A stretch of 64,000 bases of DNA from Cerasibacillus quisquiliarum (GCF_014202495.1 NZ_JACHHA010000001.1:62001-126000); one strand, 5' to 3'. Counted from the first letter of the stretch, positions 18,023-26,794 are shown. Notes: generated from the sequence alone by a model not told the origin. Made by a program: numbers and translations.

Positions 18023-18053
18023 AAAAGCATCTTCTATATGAAGGTGCTTTTTT
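18023..18053 (+). terminator. Terminator downstream of guaA
   Basis: AAAAGCATCTTC and GAAGGTGCTTTTTT pair around TATAT, ending in T6. Confidence 0.8.
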
Positions 18054-18140
18054 GTCGTGTCTTTAAAATGTTAGATATTTTGTAGGATGATTATATATTT
18101 TGGCAGTACTCTATAATACGACATTAAGTGAGGTGACAGC

Positions 18141-18874
18141 ATGAATTGACATGAAGTGCGTGTATCGGATTTAATATTACACTTCATTTATCGTCAAAGA
18201 AAGATAAAAGTAGAGTTACAAAAACTTGGTTGGCAAGTTTCACGCCGCCGCATTGGCCGAATTATGAAAGAACAAGGACTTGTATCTAAGTATACAGTGG
18301 CTCAGTTTAAACCCACAAAATCAAAAGTAAATGAATCTGAAATTGGCAATGTACTGAATCGAGAATTCAATCAGGATAAGGAATTAAAGGTCGTTGTAAG
18401 TGATATAACGTATGTCCGTGTCGGCCATAAATGGCACTATATCTGTGTTTTAGTAGACTTATATAATCGTGAAATTATTGGCTACAGTTCTGGTCCACAA
18501 AAAACTGCTGCTTTAGTTCAACGTGCCTTTGCATCAGTTCCATACAATCTAAATCAACTTGATTTATTTCCATACTGATCGAGGTAGTGAGTTTAAAAAT
18601 TAACTTATCGATGATGCGCTTGAAGCATTCGACATTGAGCGATCCCTAAGTGAAAAAGGAAACCCTTATGATAATGCGGTTGCTGAAGCAATGTTTAAAA
18701 CCATTAAAACAGAATTCGTCAACGATGCTAATTTCCCTTGCCAAGGAAGCGCTTGAACTTGCACTTTTTGATTACGTAAATTGGTTCAATAATATCAGAA
18801 TTCACGGTTCATTAAACTATCGCACACCCGCCGAATATAAACGCGAACAAAAAGATAAATCATCTGTAATCTGA
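18141..18874 (+). pseudogene. IS3-family (IS150-like) transposase OrfB, broken
   Basis: An HTH_21-like start (ILHFIYRQRKIKVELQKLGW) is followed by the rve integrase core with VVSDITYVRVGHKWHYICVLVD (first Asp) and, after a frameshift near 18570, HTDRGSEF (second Asp). A further stop and frameshift follow, then NPYDNAVAEAMFKTIKTEF (catalytic Glu region) and WFNNIRIHGSLNYRTPAEY at the end. At least two frame breaks and a stop make it inactive. OrfA and the outer ends were not found. It marks the left side of the accessory island. Confidence 0.88.
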
Positions 18875-18887
18875 AGTCTTTTATTAA

Positions 18888-18939
18888 CCTGCATGTATTG
18901 TGATGTTCTTGGTTTTTAGAACGCCACAATACATGCAGG
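18888..18939. repeat. 52-base near-perfect hairpin after the IS3 remnant
   Basis: CCTGCATGTATTGTG (18888-18902) is the exact inverse of CACAATACATGCAGG (18925-18939), with a second short pair GTTCT/AGAAC inside. There is no T-run, so it is not a standard terminator. It may be an IS end or a structured RNA. Confidence 0.7.
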
Positions 18940-19441
18940 GTAAGAAGCGAAGCGCGGTAGCTAAAAGATGTAAAAAAATAATAGGAATATGGAATTAAGT
19001 GCACAGGAAAATTTGTAAATCTGGAATTAAAAATTTAAATATGACATTCATTGAATCAATTACTTTCCTTAAAAAATATGTACAGTTTAGTGTTGACATT
19101 CCACTTTTATTCATATAGACTAAAATTAACTTGAATATTATTAATTTTTAAAAAAACAATGCAACGTTATGGAACCTCTTTTACTACCACGACCTCGCCT
19201 CATCGGTTTCATAGGAGATCGTTTTTCCTGGCATTCCAAAAAAATTAATTATTTCCCAATACTCCCTATATGTTTCAACGTTTTTCATCTGCTTTTTCTC
19301 ATAAACGCATCTACGTAATAGATTAGCGTTTTCAATCTATTTCAGAATATTCGCGCCTATATATGTTAGAATTTTCTAAAATGGAAAGACGGCTAGATGG
19401 ACGATCTAATCATTTTCATATGTTTGCTATTTGGAGGTGAA
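18940..19441. other. Stretch without a gene, weak promoter candidate
   Basis: No coding frame with a ribosome site is visible in these 500 bases. TTGACA at 19093-19098 with TAGACT 17 bases later (19116-19121) could be a promoter for the rmlA/rmlB/ABC genes downstream. Confidence 0.35.
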
Positions 19442-19567
19442 ATGATGAAAGGAATTATTATGGCGGGTGGCCATGGGACAAGGCTCCATCCATTAACAAA
19501 ATCGATATCTTTGCACCATTATTTGAAACAAACAAATCGTACCACCCATTTTGAAAAAGATAGATAA
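19442..19567 (+). pseudogene. rmlA: Broken glucose-1-phosphate thymidylyltransferase (rmlA/spsI-like), N-terminal fragment
   Basis: GGAGGTG precedes ATG and a frame of 41 codons starting MMKGIIMAGGHGTRLHPLTK, the conserved nucleotide-binding start of RmlA (normally GGSGTRLYPLT). After residue 23 the sequence diverges and stops, whereas the enzyme normally has about 240-290 residues. The 90 bases before rmlB show no continuation I can trust. RmlA makes dTDP-glucose, the substrate of the RmlB encoded next, so the local pathway is broken unless another rmlA exists. Confidence 0.72.
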
Positions 19568-19656
19568 TTAGTTTATGTAGAGTGGTGCCATCCTTTTGAA
19601 TTAGATGATTACGATGCTTGAGAAACATACGAGCAAGCTACTAGGGGAGAAGATAG

Positions 19657-20682
19657 ATGATGCGGATATTAGTAACAGGTGGAGTCGGTTTTATCGGAGG
19701 AAATTTTATTCATTATATGTTGGATCGCTATTCCGATATTCAAATTGTCAATGTGGATGCTCTGACCTATGCCGGGGAAATAACAAAGCACAAACATATC
19801 GAAGGGAATCCTCAGTATACATTCGTACAAGCGGATATTTCCGATAAACAGGCGATGGATACGATTTTTCAACTATATTCCTTTGATTATATCGTTCATT
19901 TTGCAGCGGAAAGTCATGTGGATCGTTCGATTGCGGATCCCAGTATATTTTTGCAAACGAATGTGATTGGAACTCAAGTGCTATTGGAACTGGCAAAGGA
20001 ATATGCCGTGGAGAAGTTTATGCATATTTCCACCGATGAAGTATATGGAGAATTAGACTTTGCAACAAAGGAAACGTTTACCGAGCAAACGCCACTTGCG
20101 CCTAATAATCCGTACAGTGCGAGTAAAGCAGCAGCAGATTTTTTAGTTCGAGCCTATCATGAAACATATGGCTTACCGGTGAATATTGCAAGGTGTTCCA
20201 ATAATTATGGTCCGTATCAATTTGTCGAGAAATTAATTCCGTTAACCATCACCCGTTTACTAAAAGGAAAAAAAGTTCCCATCTATGGGAATGGAAAACA
20301 GATTCGCGATTGGTTACATTGTTACGATCATTGTTCCGCCATCGATTTTATTATCCGAAACGGAAAAAATGGTGAGGTATATAATATCGGTTGTCAAAAT
20401 GAACGAACAAATATCGAAGTGGTGCAACAAATTATGAAATTACTAGAAATGCCAGAGGGGTACATCCAATTTGTTCCTGACCGTTTAGGACATGATCAAC
20501 GTTATGCCATTAACACAACGAAATTATACAACCTTGGTTGGAAACCGTCCTATACATTTGAAGCTGGATTAAACGAAACGGTCCAGTGGTACATCGAACA
20601 TCGTGATTGGTGGGAACCGATGATGTGGCAAAAGAATGGAAGAAAAGATAGGGATGTACGAAATGAGGAGGAGCCAGTATGA
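19657..20682 (+). CDS. rmlB: dTDP-glucose 4,6-dehydratase
   Basis: 341 residues of the extended short-chain dehydrogenase family. The NAD-binding start is TGGVGFIGGNF (usual TGGAGFIGSNF), with the acid/base pair STDEVYGE and the catalytic YSASK. It forms dTDP-4-keto-6-deoxyglucose for rhamnose-type sugars of the envelope or spore coat. Several normally fixed positions differ (Gly for Ser in the dinucleotide motif, QFVEKLIPL for QFPEKLIPL, DWLHCYDH for DWLHVEDH), so it may be drifting. AGGGGAG precedes the ATG pair. The stop overlaps the ABC ATPase start (ATGA). The region is richer in GC than the flanks, hinting at transfer. Confidence 0.85.
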   Translation: MMRILVTGGVGFIGGNFIHYMLDRYSDIQIVNVDALTYAGEITKHKHIEGNPQYTFVQADISDKQAMDTIFQLYSFDYIVHFAAESHVDRSIADPSIFLQTNVIGTQVLLELAKEYAVEKFMHISTDEVYGELDFATKETFTEQTPLAPNNPYSASKAAADFLVRAYHETYGLPVNIARCSNNYGPYQFVEKLIPLTITRLLKGKKVPIYGNGKQIRDWLHCYDHCSAIDFIIRNGKNGEVYNIGCQNERTNIEVVQQIMKLLEMPEGYIQFVPDRLGHDQRYAINTTKLYNLGWKPSYTFEAGLNETVQWYIEHRDWWEPMMWQKNGRKDRDVRNEEEPV

Positions 20683-21671
20683 CGCAGACAACAGATCCGA
20701 AATACGAACGGTCCAATCATCCAGTGCAAACAAAGGATCTAATCATTTCAGCAAAAGGATTAAGAAAATCATTTGGGAAATTCACAGCGGTGCAAGACGT
20801 AGATTTAGATGTGTATGAGGGAGAAATATTAGGGTTGCTTGGTCCCAATGGGGCTGGCAAAACAACGCTCATCTCTATGCTTACTGGGGTGTTAAAGCCG
20901 GATAGTGGTCAGGCCACTATATGTGGTTATGATTTACATAAAGACTTACATAAAATTAAGCGAAAGGTTAGCTTAGTACCTCAGCATTTAGCCATTTATT
21001 TGGAATTAAATGCCTATGAAAACTTAAACTTTTTTGCAAACTTGTATGGATTGAAAGGCAAAGAGAAAAAGGAGCGAATTGACGAGGCATTGGAAATAGC
21101 CCAATTAACAGATCAAGCAACGAAAAAGGTAGAGCATTTTTCCGGAGGGATGAAGCGGCGACTCAATTTGGCAATTGGGCTTCTCAATCATCCGAAAGTC
21201 ATTTTCTTTGATGAACCAACCGTTGGAGTTGACCCCCAATCCCGAAGTCATATTTTTAAATCCATCCAGTATTTAGTAAAAGAGCTGAAAATGAGTGTTA
21301 TTTACACGACGCATTATATGGAAGAAGCGGAAACACTATGTCATCGTGTAGCTATTTATGATCAAGGAAAAGTTTTAGATTTGGATGATACCGATGCACT
21401 ACTTGCCAAACATGGGCAAAAACAATTGGAAATACGAGTCGATGCAATGGATGATCAATTAATACAAGCAATAGAAAAACTCAAACATGTAGATTCCGTC
21501 CATTATGTCGATCAAACATTGGTCATTCATGCACATGATTTAATAAAAACAACGGAAGTCGTGTTGCGCATGATTCAAGAAAACCAATTGGAAGTAAAAA
21601 CGTTCAATGTGCGTGAATCTGATTTGGAAGATGTGTTTTTAAAATTAACGGGTAGAAAATTACGGAATTAA
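20679..21671 (+). CDS. ABC-2 type transporter ATP-binding protein
   Basis: 330 residues: Walker A GPNGAGKTT, signature FSGGMKRRLNLA, Walker B VIFFDEPTVGVDPQSR, H-loop TTHYMEEAE and a C-terminal DUF4162-like tail (about 235-328). This DrrA/NatA-type ATPase drives export through the permease encoded 17 bases downstream. Translational coupling to rmlB by a four-base overlap is odd for a drug exporter and suggests export of a glycosylated compound or a fusion of operons by rearrangement. Confidence 0.87.
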   Translation: MTQTTDPKYERSNHPVQTKDLIISAKGLRKSFGKFTAVQDVDLDVYEGEILGLLGPNGAGKTTLISMLTGVLKPDSGQATICGYDLHKDLHKIKRKVSLVPQHLAIYLELNAYENLNFFANLYGLKGKEKKERIDEALEIAQLTDQATKKVEHFSGGMKRRLNLAIGLLNHPKVIFFDEPTVGVDPQSRSHIFKSIQYLVKELKMSVIYTTHYMEEAETLCHRVAIYDQGKVLDLDDTDALLAKHGQKQLEIRVDAMDDQLIQAIEKLKHVDSVHYVDQTLVIHAHDLIKTTEVVLRMIQENQLEVKTFNVRESDLEDVFLKLTGRKLRN

Positions 21672-21688
21672 TACGGAGGAGAACGAAT

Positions 21689-22927
21689 TTGAATATATGG
21701 CATATAGCAATGAAGGACATACGAATATTTTTGCGTGATATTCCGGGACTTATTTATTTAATTTTAACACCTATTATCGTAATTGCGATTGCTAGCTTTG
21801 CATTATCGGGTATTTTTGCCGACGACGAAGTGGAACGCTTTTCTATTCCTTTAGTCGTAGAAGATGAAGGCGAATTGACGAATCAATTGGTAGATGTATT
21901 ACAGGAAACGTCTGTGCTTAAAATCATCAAGACGACAAAGGATGGAAAACAAATAACGCGACAGGAAGCGGAGAAATTAGTTCCCGAATATAAGGCAGCA
22001 ATCGTGATACCGGATGGTTTTTCAGACAACGTGGCACAGGGGGAGTTAGCGGAGTTGATTGTCATGAGCGACCCGGCGGACCGCGTTATTCCCGGGGTGG
22101 TCCATGATATTTTGTCCCAATATACGGCAAAACTTTCCATGCAATCCGTAACAAACGAGGTTGCCATAGAAGCATTAATGCACATAACGGAACTGTCCAA
22201 AGCGGTACATGGTGTGGAATTAGATCCGACAAAAGAGATTCAGTCGGTCCAAGAAAAAAGCGAATATTATGTGGAAAATCCACCAATTCAAGTGGTAACG
22301 AATGTCGTACAAGGAAATGATGAAGCCCGGGAAACAACACCATTTGAATCCAATGTGCCGGGGTATGCCGTGATGTTCGTTTTATTAGGAACGACTGCAG
22401 CGGCATCCAGTTTATTAGATGAACGGGAGCGGGGAACACTGGGAAAATTACAAACGCTTCCTATTACAAGGATGTCTATTTTATCCGGGAAAATGTTAGC
22501 TAATTTTACGACGGCTTTGTTTCAAATGTTCGTTTTATTTACCGTAGGGCATTTTGTGTTTCAAATGTGGCTAGGTCCGTCAATCCTTGGGTTAGTACTT
22601 TTAATCGTTGCAACTGCGTTTGCAGCAACAGGGATGGCCATGCTAATCGCCTCGGTTTGTAAGACACGAGCACAAGCAAGTGGGATCTCGTTACTTATCG
22701 TATTATCGATGTCTGCCCTTGGCGGGTCGTGGTGGCCTTTGTACATTGTTCCTGATTGGTTACAAACGGTCGCACATGTGACGTTAACGGCATGGGCGAT
22801 GAGTGGTTTTAATAATTTACTCGTCTATGGACAAGGGTTTACCTCGATATTAACGTCTATTACTGTGTTATTTTCCATGGGAATTTTGTTTTTAATTTTA
22901 TCGGTACGATTTTTTCGTTTTAACTAG
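21689..22927 (+). CDS. ABC-2 type transporter permease
   Basis: 412 residues: one N-terminal helix (about 20-42), a large extracytoplasmic domain (45-225), then about five helices from 228 to the end, including the region LLDERERGTLGKLQTLPI. This is the ABC2_membrane_3 (YhaP/NatB-like) layout. GGAGG precedes the TTG start. It forms the exporter with the ATPase just upstream. The substrate is unknown. Confidence 0.85.
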   Translation: MNIWHIAMKDIRIFLRDIPGLIYLILTPIIVIAIASFALSGIFADDEVERFSIPLVVEDEGELTNQLVDVLQETSVLKIIKTTKDGKQITRQEAEKLVPEYKAAIVIPDGFSDNVAQGELAELIVMSDPADRVIPGVVHDILSQYTAKLSMQSVTNEVAIEALMHITELSKAVHGVELDPTKEIQSVQEKSEYYVENPPIQVVTNVVQGNDEARETTPFESNVPGYAVMFVLLGTTAAASSLLDERERGTLGKLQTLPITRMSILSGKMLANFTTALFQMFVLFTVGHFVFQMWLGPSILGLVLLIVATAFAATGMAMLIASVCKTRAQASGISLLIVLSMSALGGSWWPLYIVPDWLQTVAHVTLTAWAMSGFNNLLVYGQGFTSILTSITVLFSMGILFLILSVRFFRFN

Positions 22928-23203
22928 ATAAGCGAATGTTTATCTAAGCTGTGAAGAAGGATGATGTTGTTTGTTTTTCCAATGAAGGAGGTAGATGAAT
23001 GCGTTGAGATGGGTGAAAACAGAGGTGCCGCGTGCCTTTCACCCTTATTGACCACTTCAATGAAGGCGAAACCAGGCATCCGAGTCGTTTTCCCCTCTAT
23101 TGACTGCTTCAACACCAGTGAATTATTCCCGGCAGAACACCATTCCCTGGAATAAAATATATGACAGAAGGTAATACACCGAAGCAATCAAACGTGCATT
23201 AAA
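22928..23203. other. Probable decayed gene debris
   Basis: AAGGAGGTAG precedes ATG near 22999 and an 18-codon frame (MNALRWVKTEVPRAFHPY) that stops at once. Near 23110-23210 another frame reads like a C-terminus (YTEAIKRALKK). No family is recognised. It is probably a gene cut down by deletion. Confidence 0.3.
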
Positions 23204-23250
23204 AAAGTGAGTAAAACGTCTCTATAGAGCGTTTTACTCACTTTCTCATA
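23204..23250 (+). terminator. Strong hairpin closing the rmlB-ABC unit
   Basis: AAAGTGAGTAAAACG (23204-23218) and CGTTTTACTCACTTT (23230-23244) are exact complements around TCTCTATAGAG. Confidence 0.8.
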
Positions 23251-23253
23251 CAT

Positions 23254-23310
23254 ATGAAGCAGAAGGAACGTCCCCCCGCTTCACTCATGAAGCAAAAGAT
23301 CCGTCCCAAA
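23254..23310. repeat. Two direct copies of a GAAC/CGTCCC repeat (REP-like)
   Basis: ATGAAGCAGAAGGAACGTCCC at 23254 (with one change) returns 33 bases later as ATGAAGCAAAAGATCCGTCCC at 23287. It resembles the 'GAACCGTCCCC.TGTTTC' intergenic repeats of Bacillaceae. It lies exactly where the relaxase fragment becomes open, so the predicted N-terminus of that frame is repeat DNA. Confidence 0.45.
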
Positions 23311-23730
23311 GCTATATCACTTCTTCCACACGATATGAAACAATGGCAATACGGATATAACTCTGTCGATAAAGCTAGACCATATATTAATGAAATTGTC
23401 AAAATATATTTAGATACTTACCATAAAGATGATATTAGGAAGTTAAATGAATTATTGGATGAACAAGTGGATATTTCAAAAGAATTATATGGTGAGGGTA
23501 GTAATTATAAACAATACAAAAAGACGAAGTTAGATGATTTGAAAAAAAGAATGGGTAATGCTGTACTTACTGAAATGAGAGAGTTTGCAAAAATGGAAAG
23601 GGAAGATAATTACTTCGCTGGTTCTCGAAGAAAACTTCGTAAGCGTAGATTAGACTTAGACCGAATAAGACGACAAAGAAGGTTACAACATGAAAGAATA
23701 AGAAGTGAAAAGGAGTTGTTAGATCATTAA
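23254..23730 (+). pseudogene. C-terminal fragment of a MobL/MobP-type plasmid relaxase
   Basis: The frame encodes 158 residues. The first 22 come from a repeat. The rest (LPHDMKQWQYGYNSVDKARPYI, DEQVDISKELYGEG, LKKRMGNAVLTEMREFAK, and a basic coiled tail RRKLRKRRLDLDRIRRQRR) looks like the C-terminal half of large Firmicutes relaxases of the MobL type. The N-terminal catalytic tyrosine/HUH part is missing. The Fic and topoisomerase III-like genes downstream are common neighbours of such relaxases on plasmids and integrative elements, so this is probably debris of one. The assignment comes from motif memory and is moderately sure. Confidence 0.5.
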
Positions 23731-23760
23731 GTGCTAAAGAACATAAAAATCTTTTTAAAG

Positions 23761-23806
23761 ACAGGGGTGAACTCTTTTTTATAAAGAGTTTATTATCCCT
23801 GTTTTT
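23761..23806 (+). terminator. Terminator after the relaxase fragment
   Basis: ACAGGG...AACTCTTT and AAAGAGTT...CCCTGT pair, with the T-run GTTTTT following. Confidence 0.75.
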
Positions 23807-23968
23807 ACATTTATTAATTCATTATTTTTTATCGAATTGTTTTATTATAGGAATAAAAGAAAGAGAGATGATGATAAGTAAAATTGTAGTATAATATAAC
23901 AAAGAAATAATAGGTGCTGAAGAAGTTGAAAATATTTTTTGTAGTAAATCAGATTGGGGAGATATTTA

Positions 23969-24709
23969 ATGAAATTAAATAGTAATTATTTATTTGTACT
24001 TGAAAAAGAACGAAAAGAGAATATAAAGAACGGTTTATATGAATATACCGTAATAAATATGTCTTATAACACAAATCGAATGGAAGGTAGTACGTTAAGT
24101 TTATCTGACACAAAGGATCTATTTGAAAAAAATACTATATTTTCGGGTGGTCATAACGTTGATGATATTATTGAGGGGAAAAATCATTTCAGGTTATTTG
24201 ATTTTATGTTGGATACAATCAAAGAGCCTTTAACTGAAAGATTGATTAAGGAGTATCATCAGATTCTAAAAAGGAATACTTCAGATGAAGTAAGATATGG
24301 TAGTGGAAGATATAAAGGAATACCTAATATAGCAGGCGATCAACCAACCGTTGAACCTCATGAGGTTGAGGGGTTAATGCGGGATCTAGTTGAAAATCAT
24401 TCAATTAATAATTTAATGGATATACTCTCATTTCATCATCAATTCGAATTAATTCATCCGTTTCAAGACGGGAATGGAAGGGTAGGTAGAATGATCATGT
24501 TTAGACAGTGTTTAGAGTATGGAATAACACCATTCATCATACCCTCAGATAGAAGAGAAGAGTATATAAATGGATTAAAACTGTTCAAGGAAGAGCCGAA
24601 CGTTTTGGAAAATGAGATCAAGAAATTCCAAGAATCCTATAAACAAATTGCAAAGCCTTTTTTGAGAAATTATACGAAAAGTGGAAAGAATAGTGAGTTA
24701 GAGAGATAA
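23969..24709 (+). CDS. Fic-domain AMP-transferase with N-terminal inhibitory motif
   Basis: 246 residues. The Fic core motif HPFQDGNGRVGR (162-173) is complete, with catalytic His162 and the phosphate-binding loop, so the enzyme should transfer AMP (or another nucleotide) to hydroxyl groups of target proteins. TNRMEG (35-40) fits the inhibitory (S/T)xxxE(G/N) helix, and its N-terminal position indicates class II auto-inhibition. ATG 23969 is chosen for GGGGAG 10 bases upstream. It lies in mobile-element debris, where Fic proteins often act as toxins or stabilisers. No separate antitoxin gene is seen. A terminator follows immediately. Confidence 0.85.
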   Translation: MKLNSNYLFVLEKERKENIKNGLYEYTVINMSYNTNRMEGSTLSLSDTKDLFEKNTIFSGGHNVDDIIEGKNHFRLFDFMLDTIKEPLTERLIKEYHQILKRNTSDEVRYGSGRYKGIPNIAGDQPTVEPHEVEGLMRDLVENHSINNLMDILSFHHQFELIHPFQDGNGRVGRMIMFRQCLEYGITPFIIPSDRREEYINGLKLFKEEPNVLENEIKKFQESYKQIAKPFLRNYTKSGKNSELER

Positions 24710-24736
24710 ACGATCCTATAAAGGGTCGTTTTTGTT
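24708..24736 (+). terminator. Terminator of the Fic gene
   Basis: AAACGATCC and GGGTCGTTTTT pair (one G-T) around TATAAA, followed by T5. The arm begins within the stop codon. Confidence 0.8.
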
Positions 24737-24773
24737 TTGTTTATTATTAAAGACGAGAATTGGGTGAATGTAA

Positions 24774-25151
24774 ATGATCAAGTACGCAATCAAGTTAGAC
24801 GAAAAACACAAACAAGGTTGTTTTATATTTCATGCTATTCCTGAAGAACATAAAAATGAATATATCCCACCAAGCTATGATGATTACAATTAGCAATGGT
24901 ATTTAACAGCTGAAAAAGAAATTGTAGGTATTCCGATTGATGGACATATATATGAAAGTTGTATTACTACAACGGAACAAATTAAGGATAAAAAATATGA
25001 AGGACTCTATCTATATGCTGAGTACTTAAATAATCATACAAAAGAAATAAAAAGTACTGAATTTATTTATCTGGTTAGTGATTTTGATAAAATGATTAGC
25101 TTAAATAGTCCTTTTGACTGTGTATTAGATAAGTTTCAAGTTGATAATTAA
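24774..25151 (+). pseudogene. Hypothetical gene with an in-frame amber stop
   Basis: A 125-codon frame starting MIKYAIKLDEKHKQGCFIFH is interrupted by TAG at 24891-24893 after 39 codons, then continues in the same frame to TAA at 25149. The sequence on both sides looks coding (acidic, soluble, no repeats). I do not recognise the family. It ends 18 bases before the topoisomerase fragment, probably the same former operon. A recent nonsense mutation is the simplest reading. Confidence 0.5.
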
Positions 25152-25169
25152 AACTAGGAGTGATAAAGG

Positions 25170-25514
25170 ATGAGTATTGTTATTTTAGCTGAAAAACCGA
25201 GTCAAGCGAAAGCATATGCTGATGCTTTTAAGAAAACAATAAGGAAAGACGGTTACATCGAGGTGGATGACAACCGTTTTTTTAATGGTAAAAAAACCTA
25301 TATCACATGGGGGTTCGGTCACTTAGTTGAATTAGTTCCACCTGAAAAATATAAAGATGATTGGAAGGAATGGGTGCTAGAAACATCACCTATTTTTCCG
25401 AATGAATTTAAGTTTCAGGTTGGTAAAGGGAAGAAAAAACAATTTAACGTTGTTAAACAATTGCTGAAAAATGCAAGTGAAATAATTGTTGCTACAGATT
25501 CTGTCTGTAACTGA
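25170..25514 (+). pseudogene. topB: DNA topoisomerase III (topB) N-terminal fragment
   Basis: The first 110 residues match the Toprim domain of type IA topoisomerases (SIVILAEKPSQAKAYADAF, ITWGFGHLVEL, and IIVATDS before the expected DREGE). The sequence breaks exactly inside the ATD(S)DREGE motif, where foreign DNA starts, so the acidic triad and the whole cleavage domain are lost. AGGAGTGATAAAGG precedes the ATG. Plasmid- and ICE-borne topB copies are common with relaxase genes, which fits the relaxase fragment at 23254. The protein cannot be active. Confidence 0.85.
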
Positions 25515-25560
25515 TAAACAAAAGTGGACAGTTTCCGACAAATAAAAGTGAACATTTGCA
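25503..25560. mobile_element. Terminal segment of an IS21-like element
   Basis: Directly after the broken topB motif come TGTCTGTAACTGATAAACAAAAGTGGACA and a second, related copy ACAAATAAAAGTGAACA. Repeated AGTGGACA-type boxes next to a TGT end are typical of IS21-family termini. No istA or istB reading frame follows, so only an end remains. Confidence 0.45.
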
Positions 25561-25793
25561 GGAATGAGAGAGATAATACGTATATTAATAAGAAAAATTA
25601 CTACAATTCTTGTTATATTCATTCTTAATCGGCTTTATTTATTTTATTAATCAAAAGGTCGATTTGGTAGAATGGGATTGATTTGTTTAATTTATGTATC
25701 CATGATAGTGTTTTATGATATTGGTGAACATAATAACATTAAGGATGACAAAAGAAGAAGTCACCTTCTATAAATATAAGCTGCTTAAATTAA
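25561..25793. other. No intact gene; possible remains of a small membrane protein
   Basis: A frame beginning ATGAGAGAGATAATACG gives a hydrophobic 28-residue peptide ending at TAA. A related hydrophobic frame (MGLICLIYVSMIVFYDIG) follows. Nothing identifiable. Confidence 0.25.
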
Positions 25794-26213
25794 TTACTTC
25801 AATACTATAGTTCGAATCTGTTCCGCTGTTTTTTTATTTATTTGATATGCTTCTGCAGTGTTTTCTTTATTTATTAACGTTCCATATGGATTATTATCTT
25901 TAGGTATCCACAAATGAAATACATCTACTGTGCCATTTTTAAATTTTAATTCAAGATTATAATCACCTTTTGGCATATCTACGTCTCCATTTATTGGCTT
26001 AGAGGTGTTTATGGCATCGATAAAGATTTTTATATCTTCACTTTTTCTAATCGTTTTATAATGCTCTGTATTTCTCTCGGCAAATTCCTTAAAAAATGTA
26101 ATTTCTATATATTCTATCTCTGATTGATTAATATTAAGAGCTGAACCTGTTGAACAAGCAATAAGAAATAAGTATGGTAACAGAAATACAATGATAAATT
26201 TCTTGAACTGCAT
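25794..26213 (-). CDS. Putative lipoprotein of unknown function
   Basis: 139 residues. A lipoprotein signal peptide ends in the lipobox LIAC, with Cys20 as the acylated residue (FKKFIIVFLLPYLFLIACSTG). The mature part is a small alpha/beta domain (EYIEITFFKEFAERNTEHYKTI, DYNLELKFKNGTVDVFHLWI) similar in style to Bacillus lipoproteins with a 'YhfM-like' fold, but I cannot name the family. AAGGGGGAG precedes the ATG. It is transcribed alone within the island. Confidence 0.65.
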   Translation of the reverse strand: MQFKKFIIVFLLPYLFLIACSTGSALNINQSEIEYIEITFFKEFAERNTEHYKTIRKSEDIKIFIDAINTSKPINGDVDMPKGDYNLELKFKNGTVDVFHLWIPKDNNPYGTLINKENTAEAYQINKKTAEQIRTIVLK

Positions 26214-26514
26214 TATTAAGACTCCCCCTTTCTAACGAATTTTAATGCTTCTATTTTATTATATACTTGATAATAAGAGTGTCAAGATTAAGAATATTTA
26301 CATTAATGATTTGGTGTTTATTGTTAGTATATCCATATGAAGCGGATTCTTATAATATATAAGAACATAAACAAGTTGCTTGAAAATAGGCGGCTATATC
26401 ATGATTATTTTTACACGATAAAATTAAACAATAAAAGCCCGTCGTAAGGATTTTTCTTTTTATCACTATCTCTTTTTTTATTTCAGCTGGTATCTAATTT
26501 GTCGTCAGAAAAAC

Positions 26515-26709
26515 TTAATTAATGTGGGAGACTCGGCACAAAGCAGCTTGAACTAGTCCCATTTGTAAAGCCTTATTGAAGTAACTGATGAATTTCCATG
26601 TATATTGTCCATTTTTCTTCCTTTTCTCACCTGACATACATTTATATGAACTAGACCAGAAAGCATTTTTTAATAATATGTTCATTATTATTCTGAATGA
26701 TGCTTTCAT
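26515..26709 (-). pseudogene. Possible C-terminal remnant of an IS110-family transposase
   Basis: The 64-codon frame ends with FNKALQMGLVQAALCRVSH, which fits the 'GNKxLRxALVxAA' helix near the end of IS110/IS116 transposases, preceded by SGEKRKKNGQYT. Only this short piece is present and the likeness is limited, so this is a weak call. The 300 bases on each side show no other gene. Confidence 0.32.
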
Positions 26710-26794
26710 ACTAACAGTATTATCAAGTTCAAAGCTTTTTACTTAAAAGAGAAAACAGTATTTTAAAACTGAATAAGAATAAAGTGACACAATG

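Noticed and set aside
22961-23155. 64-codon plus-strand frame after the ABC permease
   Set aside because: No recognisable domain and no good start. A different frame has the only ribosome site and is truncated, so the stretch was listed as debris.
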